From Phaeodactylibacter xiamenensis (GTDB lineage Bacteria; Bacteroidota; Bacteroidia; Chitinophagales; Saprospiraceae): a DNA stretch of 64,000 bases. The stretch spans positions 1-64,000 of the forward strand of contig NZ_JPOS01000020.1 in the NCBI RefSeq assembly GCF_000759025.1, in the 5' to 3' direction. Shown here piece by piece: positions 9,343 to 18,135 of this stretch. Position numbers and translations under genes: made by a program. Position 1 is the stretch's first letter. Each line of letters opens with the position of its first letter. A model generated the notes under the pieces. The model worked only from the letters and a program-made list of their open reading frames with translations. It did not search any database and was not told where the DNA came from.

Positions 9343-10587
9343 TTATTCTTCTTCCTCAATAGCAGCAGGTGTAGGCCGTAGTGGAATCGCCTCCGGAATC
9401 CGGTCGAGCCAGGGCAGCCGCCGCCGGATGAGGCTTTCGTAGATCATGATGAGGTCGTAGGCCAGCAATAGGGCCAATATGCCTACCCCAAAATCGAGTT
9501 TTATTCGGAAATAATGAAAAAGCAGGGCAATTAGAAAAAACAGAAGAATAAACTCAACAAGCTGCAGAGCCCGCGTGATGCCATGGAATACTTCATTGAA
9601 ATCATCATACACCCAGTGGATTAACAACACATTCAGGTATCCGAAAATGGCGAGTAGAATGACGTTGAGCCAGTTGGGGAGCTCACGGATGAATTGTTCT
9701 TCCAGTGCCATATTGAGCACATTCGCGTGTATGGCAAGGCCGTACATGTCGGGTATGGCCCGGTTGGTGTAAGATTGATTGAGAGGAGTGTAGTGCCGGT
9801 CTTTCAGCAGGTCGCCCTCATAGGGAGCAGGCAGGTAGCCCAGGAGCACTATTTTGCCATGGACAACCGAGCGGACCTCCTCAAGGCTCATGCTGTCCAA
9901 AAGCCGGTCCTGTTCCTGCCTCGGGAAGGCATACTGAGGACCGGTATAGTGGATACGCTCTACTGGTTTGTTCCGTTCGAGTAATTTTGCGGCTTTTTCG
10001 GGCGCATAAATTTGCAATAGCGCGGTCGTAAAGGCGGGTAGTGTATCCTGTCCCACTTGCTCCTGCGGGCTGAAATGTCGGATGACCCGCGTCTGATTAG
10101 CCGGGAAGTTGACGTAGCCGAGTGTGCTGTAATTGGCAAAAGCGGTGTCCACGCCTTTCCACTGCTCAAACCTTGTCCCCTTTGCGTTGACCTGATCGAC
10201 TTCACAGGCAAGGACTAAGTTGGGCGTCCGCCGAATGACGGCTTGCAGGAAGGAGTCTGCAGGAGAGACTGTCGATGATTCAAAAAGCACATCCACCCCG
10301 ATGGCAGCCGCACCGGCCTCCCTTAACCGGTCAATCAGCAGTGCTATACGCCCGCGGTCCGGCCTGCCAATGTCCACGAGCAGTAAATCCTGGGTCCGGA
10401 GTGGTTGTTGCCGGGAGGAATCGCTCAGATAGGCATAGACGATGTCCGTAATCTCGTAGTTTTTGAGCCCGTTGTTGAAAGGGTCGATGTAGTGCATGTT
10501 CAGCCGTATCAGGTTGAGAAACCAGATAAACAGAAAAATCAGCACCGTAATGATGATGCTGTGTGGCTGAATAATGCGGTTGAGCAT
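9343..10587 (-). CDS. CHASE2-domain membrane protein
   Basis: I place the start at the ATG at 10587 (MLNRIIQPHSII), four bases after the stop of the preceding gene, rather than at 10632 inside it. The 414-residue product has one N-terminal transmembrane helix (IIITVLIFLFIWFLNLI), a large extracytoplasmic CHASE2 domain at about 30-300 (LLLVDIGRPDRGRIALLIDR, GVDVLFE and FPANQTRVIRHFSP are typical CHASE2 landmarks), and three C-terminal transmembrane helices. CHASE2 is a periplasmic ligand-sensing domain usually joined to a histidine kinase, cyclase or Ser/Thr kinase output domain. Here no output domain follows the last helix; the C-terminus is short and ends in a glutamate run. The output is therefore probably supplied by a partner, such as the metallopeptidases or the caspase protein encoded next to it. 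Confidence 0.88.
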   Translation of the reverse strand: MLNRIIQPHSIIITVLIFLFIWFLNLIRLNMHYIDPFNNGLKNYEITDIVYAYLSDSSRQQPLRTQDLLLVDIGRPDRGRIALLIDRLREAGAAAIGVDVLFESSTVSPADSFLQAVIRRTPNLVLACEVDQVNAKGTRFEQWKGVDTAFANYSTLGYVNFPANQTRVIRHFSPQEQVGQDTLPAFTTALLQIYAPEKAAKLLERNKPVERIHYTGPQYAFPRQEQDRLLDSMSLEEVRSVVHGKIVLLGYLPAPYEGDLLKDRHYTPLNQSYTNRAIPDMYGLAIHANVLNMALEEQFIRELPNWLNVILLAIFGYLNVLLIHWVYDDFNEVFHGITRALQLVEFILLFFLIALLFHYFRIKLDFGVGILALLLAYDLIMIYESLIRRRLPWLDRIPEAIPLRPTPAAIEEEE

Positions 10588-10591
10588 AGGT

Positions 10592-12247
10592 TTATTTGAA
10601 TCGGTAATTGGCCCAGCGGCTGAGCTGTCCATTTTGGTCGAGTAAAAGTAGCACTTCCTTGTAAACCATGATCTCTCCGGTGGGCAGTTCGAGTGAAGTT
10701 TTGGGCTCTCCGTAAAGATCCGTCAGCTCTGAGCGGGGGGTACCGGCTTTGAAGCCGTCGTAAAGCTCTCCGGGATGCCCGGCGTCGGTCAGTTGCAGAT
10801 AGAGGCTGGGATTGTTAGGCGACTTCACCATATAAACGGTTGAAGCGCTAAGGCCTTCGACCTGTTCAGGGGTCCAAATTCTGAAGTCGAGGGCTTCAAA
10901 CAGCTCAATTTCCTTACGCTCCCGCCGGTACTGCCGGTCAAAGTTGGTCAGGTTGTAAGGTTCCACGCTGTCGATATCATAGGCATCCGGGCCATTGGGT
11001 TTTTGACCGTCCGGGATTGGGGTTTGCTTCATCTGGCTCAGGTTGTAAAGGGCCACAGCCGAGGGCGCTTCCAGCTTTTCCAGTTGCTGAATGGCGGTTT
11101 CCAGGTTGCCCCCGCGGGCGGTCAGCATAGCCATCAATACCTGGGCGTCGGTTTTGGTTTTGGGGAATTGCCCCGGATTGCGCTTTGCTTCCACGCCAGC
11201 GTAAAAAGCAGCCCGGTCGTTGTCGCCCAACATGTAGTAGGCACAGGCTTTATTTAGGTAAGCCGGCGCATAGCCCGGATCCATGCTGATGGCGTTGTTG
11301 AAGTAGGAAATAGCTTCGCGCAGCAGTTTGTTGCGCCGTTCCACTTTATCTCCAAAACCATCTTTACTGCCTGCCCCAAAAGTCATATCCAGTTCCAGTG
11401 GCAAGCGGTACTTACGTTCGGATTCCGGAAAGTACTCCAGCGCTTCCAATACGGTGACAACTCCCAGGTTGTTGTAAATTTCCCGCCCCTGGTAGTCGAT
11501 CAGGATGTGTTTGAAAAATACCCGGGCATCATCGTACTGGCCGATTGCAGCAAGCAAATTCCCCACCTCAAATACCCGGACCAGGTCTTTGAGCTTCTCT
11601 TCTGACTTTTGGGCCAGCGCCTTGCGGTCGTTTAGGCTGGGGTAAGCGCCCGTGGTATCGACTTCGGGGAAAGGGTAAGTCTTGTATATTTTATCCAGGA
11701 GGGCGGCCCGGTTGTCAAAAACGGGATAGCCTGCAGAGTAGGCGAGAAAGCCACCCAGGTAGTCCGCCTGAGTTTCGTTGTTAATCTTGTCCTGGTCCAC
11801 CATGCCCTCCAGCGTCCTGCCGATTTCCAGCTCGCGGTAAGCCTGTGCGAAACTTGACCGCCACTGGTGTTTCTCGTAAAAGTGGACTAGTTCATGCCCG
11901 AGCAGCCCGGCGATAGCCGCTTCACCTTCCTGCTCCCCCAGTGACATGCAGATATCGTAGGCTTTTTCTTCCAGCCCAATCTGTGTGCCGCCGTAAACCA
12001 AAAACGCAGCATTATTTGCGGCCTTTGTCATAGCGAAAGCCGGGACCGGAAAGCGCCGGTCGCCTTTGGCCTCCACAAGCCGGTTGTATATGGCCAGGGC
12101 TTTCTCATACTTCGGGCCCACCAGTGCTTCCATTTCTTGCTCCAGTTGGTCAGGCTTACTGATGTAGCTAAAAGCGTTACGGGGCTGCCCTGTAAGATTG
12201 AGCGCAAAGACCAGGCAAACAATAAGGATCAAACTAGGGGCTTTCAT
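10592..12247 (-). CDS. Secreted TPR metallopeptidase (M48-like, HELVH)
   Basis: The 551-residue protein has a signal peptide (MKAPSLILIVCLVFALNLTG) and a zinc motif HELVH at residues 118-122, followed by NNETQADYLGGF, the expected third-ligand region of an M48-like gluzincin. Residues about 230-430 hold TPR-like helices (FNNAISMDPGYAPAYLNKAC and neighbours), and the last ~80 residues form the same C-terminal domain as in the 6672-8309 protein (YGEP, LPTGE, GQLSRW). The two proteins are paralogues. It is the first gene of the minus-strand cluster, preceded by a 273-base divergent intergenic region. Periplasmic location and proteolysis are inferred from the signal peptide and motif; the substrate is unknown. 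Confidence 0.8.
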   Translation of the reverse strand: MKAPSLILIVCLVFALNLTGQPRNAFSYISKPDQLEQEMEALVGPKYEKALAIYNRLVEAKGDRRFPVPAFAMTKAANNAAFLVYGGTQIGLEEKAYDICMSLGEQEGEAAIAGLLGHELVHFYEKHQWRSSFAQAYRELEIGRTLEGMVDQDKINNETQADYLGGFLAYSAGYPVFDNRAALLDKIYKTYPFPEVDTTGAYPSLNDRKALAQKSEEKLKDLVRVFEVGNLLAAIGQYDDARVFFKHILIDYQGREIYNNLGVVTVLEALEYFPESERKYRLPLELDMTFGAGSKDGFGDKVERRNKLLREAISYFNNAISMDPGYAPAYLNKACAYYMLGDNDRAAFYAGVEAKRNPGQFPKTKTDAQVLMAMLTARGGNLETAIQQLEKLEAPSAVALYNLSQMKQTPIPDGQKPNGPDAYDIDSVEPYNLTNFDRQYRRERKEIELFEALDFRIWTPEQVEGLSASTVYMVKSPNNPSLYLQLTDAGHPGELYDGFKAGTPRSELTDLYGEPKTSLELPTGEIMVYKEVLLLLDQNGQLSRWANYRFK

Positions 12248-12329
12248 GGCGGGTTGGGTTTAGATGATATTTAAGGCTTGCAAACATGGGTCACATTCAC
12301 AAAATAGGAAATCTTGAATTAATACAACG

Positions 12330-12416
12330 GGGAAAGCCAGGTTGCCTTTCCCTGGGTTGATTTGAATGCCTGTCTTTTGGTTACCTTTCAATAGAAAGTT
12401 TTTGGATAGGGTAACC
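12330..12416. other. Nested inverted repeats in divergent intergenic region
   Basis: Between the divergent genes starting at 12247 and 12521 there are three hairpin-capable repeats: GGGAAAG/CTTTCCC (12330-12352), GGTTACC/GGTAACC (12379-12416) and, inside the latter, CTTTC/GAAAG (12385-12398) followed by TTTTTGG. They could be regulator sites or an attenuator in the leader of the rightward gene. A TATATTTA at 12439-12446 is close to the Bacteroidota -7 box on the plus strand. Confidence 0.3.
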
Positions 12417-12520
12417 TCTCTTCATCTTGCCAAATCACTATATTTAGGGATTCTATTCCTGCCACGAGACCCTAATGAGCGGTCGACAGCCCTTTTTCTC
12501 CATCTTTAATCTACCTACCG

Positions 12521-14047
12521 ATGAACGCACCTAAGTATTGTTTAGCTATGTTGATGTTACTGAACACAGCCTGGCTTTACGCCCAGGACCTGCATATTTT
12601 TTACGACGTATTTGAGGATACGGTTTACTATCAGATTGACGGGAAAGCTGTAGCACAGCCAGCCGTCAAAAAAGGGCAGCAGGTCATACTGCATGTGCTT
12701 AATTACAACGATTATATTTATGACCTGGAACTGGAAACCGAAGCAGAGGACTTCAATGTGCCCGCCTCAGGCAGCCCTTTATTTGGCGGTGGCAGCAGCG
12801 GTTCTGCACTGGCACAGTTTAGAAGCCTGACCGGAGGGATGGGGGGCACGGGTTTTGGATTAGACAGTACCCGCATCGTTGATCAGGGCAGTGGCATGGT
12901 GGACCAGGCGAATGTGTCTACCGCTACTAAAGCTATGGCCAGGCGGTTTGCCAGCCACCTGCAGGCGATGGAGGATATCGAAAGCGAGATTCAGGAGCTT
13001 AATGGCTATCTGAACAAAGAGTTGCAGAGCCAGGCTTTTCAACAGATAGCACTGGACGAAGTACGACAGCTCCGGCAGCATCCCGGACTATCGCCTAAAA
13101 AGATCAAAGCCCTTTCCATGGACTACCTCAAGCCCGTGCTGGGTGTCCGCCGGGATGAGCCTTTGAACATCGGGGAAGTGGTTCGTCGCACCGATCAGTC
13201 CAGTGCCATTCAAAAGACGGTTGAAGACTACGAGCAGGAAGTGGGGCAGCTTCAGATGGAACTGGAAAAACTGGAGGCTTCCCGTAGTGTCCTCTTCGAA
13301 GCTCCTGACCTGCCCGATACCGACCGCCTCGCACTGGCGGTAGCCTATGAATCTGCTGCCCTCCGTGTGGCAGGGTACGAGGAAAAAGCCCAGTCGGTCC
13401 GGGAACAGCTCACTGGGCTGGAGAGCCTTCAGCTCAGGGAACTGACCGAATTGGGTTATCTCTATGAAGAAATGCAGGAGCACCGGTTCGAACAAAAGTT
13501 CGTCTATAGCCCGGATGCTGACCTGACCACCTTCCGCATCCGGCTCAATCCGGTAGATTCTGCCTTGCAGCAGGGCGTAAGGCCCAAGCAGCTGAACCCT
13601 ATCAAGCTAAATACCTACGGTGGGCTAAAGGTCAATGCGAGTGTTGGCGTGAGCTTCGTCCGCTTCTTTGACCGCCCGCAGTCGTATAGCGTTCGGGACT
13701 CTTTCATCGTTGCGGATGACCAGGATGCCTTTTTGCCGATTATTTCCAGTTTTTTCCATTTCTACCCGCAGAGCCGGCGGCAGGTTTCCGTCGGGGGGGC
13801 CTTTGGCCTTGGTATTGGGATCGGAGGAGATAACGCGGGGCTGCAAACTTACTTTTTCGGCCCCAGCCTGATCCTGGGGCAGGGGCAGCGGGTGGTCTTC
13901 ACCACTGGCCTTACCGGCGGGAAGGTAGAGCGCCTCGCACAAGGGTATCAACCTGGCGATGTGTACGATGCAACGATACTGCCCACTAAGTCGATTTACG
14001 AGTTGGGCTTTTTCCTGGGCATTTCCTTCAATATCATGGGTAATTAA
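12521..14047 (+). CDS. Secreted coiled-coil protein of unknown function
   Basis: I do not recognise this 508-residue protein. It has a signal peptide (MNAPKYCLAMLMLLNTAWLYAQ), a short beta-rich N-terminal domain to about residue 70, a Gly/Ser-rich stretch near 85-115 (GSPLFGGGSSGSALAQ), and a long helical, charged region at about 130-330 with coiled-coil character. The last ~170 residues alternate hydrophobic and polar residues with many glycines (VNASVGVSFVRFFDRP, GGAFGLGIGIGG), which resembles an outer-membrane beta-barrel or a porin-like tail and ends in FNIMGN. An envelope protein with a periplasmic stalk is a reasonable reading. It is transcribed away from the metallopeptidase/CHASE2/caspase cluster, sharing the 273-base intergenic region with it, so it may be co-regulated. 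Confidence 0.6.
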   Translation: MNAPKYCLAMLMLLNTAWLYAQDLHIFYDVFEDTVYYQIDGKAVAQPAVKKGQQVILHVLNYNDYIYDLELETEAEDFNVPASGSPLFGGGSSGSALAQFRSLTGGMGGTGFGLDSTRIVDQGSGMVDQANVSTATKAMARRFASHLQAMEDIESEIQELNGYLNKELQSQAFQQIALDEVRQLRQHPGLSPKKIKALSMDYLKPVLGVRRDEPLNIGEVVRRTDQSSAIQKTVEDYEQEVGQLQMELEKLEASRSVLFEAPDLPDTDRLALAVAYESAALRVAGYEEKAQSVREQLTGLESLQLRELTELGYLYEEMQEHRFEQKFVYSPDADLTTFRIRLNPVDSALQQGVRPKQLNPIKLNTYGGLKVNASVGVSFVRFFDRPQSYSVRDSFIVADDQDAFLPIISSFFHFYPQSRRQVSVGGAFGLGIGIGGDNAGLQTYFFGPSLILGQGQRVVFTTGLTGGKVERLAQGYQPGDVYDATILPTKSIYELGFFLGISFNIMGN

Positions 14048-14091
14048 ACCTTGGGGGAGCCAGCCTGTTGGGCAAGAAAACACTTCATTCT

Positions 14092-15501
14092 ATGTCTAAG
14101 CCCGGCCTCCTGTGGTTCCGAAAAGACTTACGCCTGCATGATAACCCCGTCCTGCACCGTGCTTTAGCGGAAAGCGATACGCTGCTGCCGGTCTTCTGCC
14201 TGGATCCGCGCTGGTTCCGGGAGCTGCCGCTGGGCTTCCGGAAAACGGGTGCCCACCGGCTGGCTTTTTTGCTCCAAAGTCTGACGGACCTGAAGAAGCG
14301 CCTGAAGGGGATTGGTGGCGATTTGCATATCGTCATTGGGCAGCCGGAGGAGGTTATTCCTAAGCTGGTCCGGGCACATGGCGTTCAAACCGTGTATGCA
14401 CAGCGGGACATCACCTGGGAGGAACAACAGGACGAGCAAGCGGTACAACATGCCCTGGCGCCATTGGGATGTAATTTTGAAAGGGAGTGGAGCCATTTGT
14501 TATACCATCCGGATGATGTGTCCTTTGCACCGGAGGACACTGCCGCTACATTCAAAACCTTCCGCAAACACCTGAGGCAGGGGAGTAAGGTCCGGCCATT
14601 ACTGCCAACGCCGGTTACTTTTCCGTTATTGGAATACACTTACGCACCGGTGCCGTCCATGGAGGATGTCGGTTTTAAGGCCACTGCCGGACAGCCTGCC
14701 TATCCCGGTGGAGAAACGGCGGCACTGGAGCGCCTGCAGTATTACTTTTTCGACAGCCAGTTGCTGACCCGGTACAAATGGACCCGCAATCAGTCGCTGG
14801 GCAGCGATTACAGCTCCAAGTTCTCGCCCTACCTTGCCCATGGCTGCCTCTCGCCCCGCCGGGTGTACTGGGAAAATAAAAAGTACGAGCGGGAGGTCAA
14901 AAAAAATGTATCCACCTACTGGCTGATCTTCGAATTGAAGTGGCGGGAGTTCTTCCAGTACCTGGGCATGAAGCACGGCAACCGTATGTTTTTCCCGGGA
15001 GGGATTAAGGAAAGAGCGCACAGCTGGAAGAAGGACGAGGAGTTGTTCCGCCGATGGCAGGAGGGGCGTACCGGTATCCCTTTCCTCGATGCCCACATGC
15101 GGCAATTGAACCAAACCGGCTTTATGAGCAACCGTGGCCGGGTCAATCATGCCAGCTTTTTGGCACAGGAGTATGGTATTGACTGGACCTGGGGCGCCGC
15201 CTGGTTTGAGGTGCAGCTCATCGACTACGATGTGTGCAGCAACTGGCTCAACTGGAATGTACAGGCTACTGAACAGCGCTTTACCAACGCCATCTGGCAG
15301 AGCCGCAAATACGATAAAAAAGGCGAATTTGTGCGGCATTGGCTGCCTGAGTTGGAAAAGGTACCGCCCCCTTACTGCTACGCCCCGTTTTTGATGGACG
15401 AGGCCACACAAAATAAATATGGAGTACGCATCGGAACAGACTATCCGGCACCGGAGCCACTTTCCGGCAAGTTGGAGTGGGCGGTGAAGCGGGTCAGTTG
15501 A
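14092..15501 (+). CDS. Cryptochrome-DASH / photolyase family protein
   Basis: The start is the ATG at 14092 (MSKPGLLWFRKDLRLHDNPV); a TTG at 14068 in the same frame is less likely. The 469-residue protein has the N-terminal alpha/beta photolyase domain (antenna-chromophore side, about 1-130) and the C-terminal FAD-binding helical domain. The FAD-binding signature is the DASH type: TRNQSLGSDYSSKFSPYLAHG and then CLSPR. Further landmarks are WREFFQYL, GIPFLDAHMRQLNQTGFMSN and DWTWGAAWFE. DASH proteins repair cyclobutane dimers in single-stranded DNA or loops using blue light. The gene follows the 12521-14047 gene by 44 bases and converges with the S41 peptidase, with only two bases between the stops and no terminator seen. 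Confidence 0.9.
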   Translation: MSKPGLLWFRKDLRLHDNPVLHRALAESDTLLPVFCLDPRWFRELPLGFRKTGAHRLAFLLQSLTDLKKRLKGIGGDLHIVIGQPEEVIPKLVRAHGVQTVYAQRDITWEEQQDEQAVQHALAPLGCNFEREWSHLLYHPDDVSFAPEDTAATFKTFRKHLRQGSKVRPLLPTPVTFPLLEYTYAPVPSMEDVGFKATAGQPAYPGGETAALERLQYYFFDSQLLTRYKWTRNQSLGSDYSSKFSPYLAHGCLSPRRVYWENKKYEREVKKNVSTYWLIFELKWREFFQYLGMKHGNRMFFPGGIKERAHSWKKDEELFRRWQEGRTGIPFLDAHMRQLNQTGFMSNRGRVNHASFLAQEYGIDWTWGAAWFEVQLIDYDVCSNWLNWNVQATEQRFTNAIWQSRKYDKKGEFVRHWLPELEKVPPPYCYAPFLMDEATQNKYGVRIGTDYPAPEPLSGKLEWAVKRVS

Positions 15502-15503
15502 TT

Positions 15504-16484
15504 TTAATTCAGCAGCTCTATGCTTCGTTCCAGTATCCGGTCAGTATTGTCTTCTGCTGAGGAGGGCTGATAGTAGTCCGGCGGCAGTCCAATGCCTTCA
15601 AAAAAGCGCCTGTCCGCCGTTTGCATCTGCCAGTGAGAAAACCGGTATATCCAGCCGTTGGGCAGTTCCCGGAAAATGGGATTGCCTGAGCCACCGCCTG
15701 TAGTGTCTCCTACTGTTTGTACATGGTCAAAGCGTTTCATTGCTAAAATAAAGTCTTCTGTGCTGCTGAAACAGCTCCGGTTGGTTAGCAACAGTACCGG
15801 TTTGGTATAAGTATTCCCAAGCGGTGCGATATTGTCTTCAATCCATGGAGTAAAGTCATCGTGATTGGGGCCATTGCGGTAGCGAAATCGCCGGTAGAGG
15901 GTTTCTTTTGTAGCGAAGTGACGGGCAACGAGCTCGCTGTTGCGGTCGGAGCCGCCTCCATTGCCGCGAAGGTCTATAATCAGGCCCCGGGAGCCGGAAA
16001 AGTAATCCAGAGCCTCCCCGATTGCAGCATATTCACCAATTTCACTGCTGAAGTTTTTAATCCAGATATAGCCGAGCTCCGGCTGCTGCTGCAGATAGCC
16101 ACCGTAGAGCACCGTACTAAAGTCAACCGCCGCTGTCAGGGAGATTCGCTCCAGGTCAGGCGGATCTGAGGGGCCACGCTCCCAAAAGGGGTAGCCACAG
16201 ATGCCTGCCGGAGTGTAGAGATTGACATGGCCGTCTTCCAGGTCCTGAATGATGGTGCAAAGCAGGTCACCCAGGGCTTCTTCATCTGCTTGCGCGGCTT
16301 GTGGGGCGTATTGGGTGTGAATGGCATCCCAGTCGGTTCCCTTATAGTCAAAGTAGGCATAGTGCCGGTCCATTTCGGTCCAAAAGGACTGAAAAACCCC
16401 TGTGCTGCTGCTTTCAATATCCGGCTTGAGGCAGCCTGCCCAAACGCTGACTAGAAGGAGTATCAGGAAAGTTTTTTTGCTCAT
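15504..16484 (-). CDS. S41-family peptidase lipoprotein
   Basis: The start is the ATG at 16484 (MSKKTFLILLLVSVWAGC), which makes an ATGA overlap with the stop of the upstream gene and gives a lipobox VWAGC for lipidation. The 326-residue protein has the C-terminal-processing-peptidase core: GLIIDLRGNGGGSDRNSELV (beta strand and glycine turn), NRSCFSSTEDFILAMKRF with the candidate catalytic serine in SSTED, and the following TVGDTTGGGSGN segment of the active-site cleft. A PDZ domain, common in S41 enzymes, is not obvious. It is probably anchored to an envelope membrane, degrading or trimming periplasmic or extracellular proteins. Residue assignment of the Ser/Lys dyad is by pattern. Confidence 0.82.
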   Translation of the reverse strand: MSKKTFLILLLVSVWAGCLKPDIESSSTGVFQSFWTEMDRHYAYFDYKGTDWDAIHTQYAPQAAQADEEALGDLLCTIIQDLEDGHVNLYTPAGICGYPFWERGPSDPPDLERISLTAAVDFSTVLYGGYLQQQPELGYIWIKNFSSEIGEYAAIGEALDYFSGSRGLIIDLRGNGGGSDRNSELVARHFATKETLYRRFRYRNGPNHDDFTPWIEDNIAPLGNTYTKPVLLLTNRSCFSSTEDFILAMKRFDHVQTVGDTTGGGSGNPIFRELPNGWIYRFSHWQMQTADRRFFEGIGLPPDYYQPSSAEDNTDRILERSIELLN

Positions 16485-17239
16485 AATTCCGCCCATTTTA
16501 GGTGAACGCCCAATAGCAAACGGTGCTGCAAAGACCGTTGTGGTTGGACAATGTGTACAGAGGTGAGCTGAGCCTGATAATCAAGGGAGAGGCTGGTTTT
16601 TTTGCTAACTGTCCAGGAGGTACCAGCTTCAGCATGCAGGAGGGCAAAGCGGGCTGGGCCGTACAGGTTCCGGTGGTCCCAAATCCAATCTCTGGAAAAG
16701 TACCTTGGGCTGTGCCGCTTGGTAATGGCATAGTGCCATAAGGGCGTCCCCAGCACTATCCGGTAGCTTAAGTCTCCCTGCGGCTGCCAGTGTGCCCCCA
16801 GCGCGGGCCCGAATCCCAGAGCACCCTCAAACTGATCCTCTGTGATGCCGCCGATGTAGTGATGCTGCCGGTAGCTGACTGTCAGGTGCCCCATTATGCC
16901 GGCTAGTGTTTGCAGGGAACCGGACGGACCTATTGCCCAAAGTTCAACGTGGTTCATCTGCCCGTAGTTGTGGCGGGCCGTATTGGAAGACGCTGTGAAT
17001 GTACTGCTATTGCTACTGCTCAGCGCTGAGGCGGTATAGAGCAACTGAAATCGCTGGTAATGATTGGGGGTGTGCCGGGCGTAGCTGAGCCCGCCGGCTA
17101 TGCTGTATCCTGATAGGATCAGAGGGGTGAGCTGAGGGTCCTTCCATTGCGTATGAGCAGCCATCAGGTGTGCACCCCATATCTGCGCTGACAGGCATAA
17201 TGGCCATAAACAACCGGCAAAAAAGTATAAAACCCGCAT
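16481..17239 (-). CDS. Probable outer-membrane beta-barrel protein
   Basis: This 252-residue protein has a signal peptide (MRVLYFFAGCLWPLCLSA) and then alternating hydrophobic and polar residues with aromatic girdles typical of amphipathic strands (YQRFQLLYTASA, LSYRIVLGTPLWHYA, RHRLLLGVHLKW-like tail). It matches no named family that I recognise. The stop overlaps the start of the S41 lipoprotein gene by four bases, so the two are co-translated and probably act together at the outer membrane. A PorT- or OmpW-like small barrel is possible, but the C-terminus ends in EL instead of the usual aromatic residue. Confidence 0.5.
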   Translation of the reverse strand: MRVLYFFAGCLWPLCLSAQIWGAHLMAAHTQWKDPQLTPLILSGYSIAGGLSYARHTPNHYQRFQLLYTASALSSSNSSTFTASSNTARHNYGQMNHVELWAIGPSGSLQTLAGIMGHLTVSYRQHHYIGGITEDQFEGALGFGPALGAHWQPQGDLSYRIVLGTPLWHYAITKRHSPRYFSRDWIWDHRNLYGPARFALLHAEAGTSWTVSKKTSLSLDYQAQLTSVHIVQPQRSLQHRLLLGVHLKWAEL

Positions 17240-17292
17240 TTTTAGCCCTCAAATTAAGAGCAGTAGTTCTGGCTGTCAATGACAAATCTAAC

Positions 17293-18075
17293 CTACTCCG
17301 TACGATAAAGCCGCTCCGCCAGTGTGGGGTCAATGACAAAAGGATTGGGCTTCCCGTCCTGATGTCGGGCGATGGCCTGAGTGCGGGCGATTTCCCGCTC
17401 ATCAGCCGGGTCGAGCTGATGCCAGAGCAGTAGCGTTTCGCGTTGTATCTGGAAGAATAGCGGGTCCGCTTCCAGGGCCTCTTGCCGGTAGATGGTGTAG
17501 AAATAAAACACAGCCCTGGCAATGTCACCTTTGCGGTCCTCACGGGGCTCGAATTGCTCGCCGGTTGATTCGCTGTAGTGGTCAATCTGTTGGTCAGGGG
17601 CATTGCTTTGCTCTGTATCCATGTAGTACCAGTGCTCCGTAAGTTCATCCGGTATTTCGGCAAAGGGGGCATTGCCGCGGGCGGCATTTACCGCCAGCCG
17701 GGTGGGGAAGAGGTGGTGCATATCTGACTTCGCATTCCCGGATTTGGCGCCCTTGCTGCGTGGGTATACATGCTCGCAATTGATGCCATCTGCACTGCCT
17801 TCCTGATAAAGCGCCTGAGAGGGGTCTTCTCCCGGTGGCAGGTAAAGGCAATGACCGGAATAGATGCCGCAGACGGTATCGCGGTAGTTGTCAATTTTGC
17901 CATACATCAGGTCGCGGGCAGGGCCGTAGCCCAGTACCTGAGCTGGGGTATACCGTTTCTGCACGGCCTGTAGCAGGTCATTGCCCTCCAGGTTGGAAAA
18001 CAGGGGTACAGTGGGCTGAGCGCCCAGTCTTGTAGCGAGCGAAATAGTGATAATGAATGGAAGCAAAAAGCGCAT
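17293..18075 (-). CDS. Secreted endonuclease I (beta-beta-alpha-Me nuclease)
   Basis: The start is the ATG at 18075 (MRFLLPFIITISLATRLGAQ), giving a good signal peptide and 260 residues; the longer frame from 18153 runs through an intergenic terminator hairpin and was rejected. The nuclease core has NCEHVYPRSKG, in which the histidine is the general base of the beta-beta-alpha-metal motif, then SDMHHLFPTRLAVNAARGN, with asparagines and histidines of the metal site. The later FYFYTIYR and LLLWHQLDP segments are usual in endonuclease I proteins. The family cuts double-stranded DNA or RNA without sequence preference outside the cell, for nutrient use or biofilm DNA. The gene stands alone, 22 bases beyond a strong terminator. 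Confidence 0.85.
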   Translation of the reverse strand: MRFLLPFIITISLATRLGAQPTVPLFSNLEGNDLLQAVQKRYTPAQVLGYGPARDLMYGKIDNYRDTVCGIYSGHCLYLPPGEDPSQALYQEGSADGINCEHVYPRSKGAKSGNAKSDMHHLFPTRLAVNAARGNAPFAEIPDELTEHWYYMDTEQSNAPDQQIDHYSESTGEQFEPREDRKGDIARAVFYFYTIYRQEALEADPLFFQIQRETLLLWHQLDPADEREIARTQAIARHQDGKPNPFVIDPTLAERLYRTE

Positions 18076-18096
18076 GCAGTTGGTTTTTGTGCGAAG

Positions 18097-18135
18097 ATAA
18101 AAAAAGCGCAGCCCCGAATAAAGCTCCGGGGCTGC
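18097..18135 (-). terminator. Strong intrinsic terminator
   Basis: On the minus strand GCAGCCCCG pairs perfectly with CGGGGCTGC around a ten-base loop and is followed by GC and a run of seven Ts. This is a textbook rho-independent terminator. It lies 22 bases before the endonuclease start and 365 bases after the stop of the DUF3109 gene, so it probably ends a separate transcript from the intergenic region. Confidence 0.75.

Noticed and set aside
14626-15411. 261-codon open frame on the minus strand
   Set aside because: It lies wholly antisense to the cryptochrome-DASH gene, whose protein is clearly homologous to a known family; the antisense translation has no domain.
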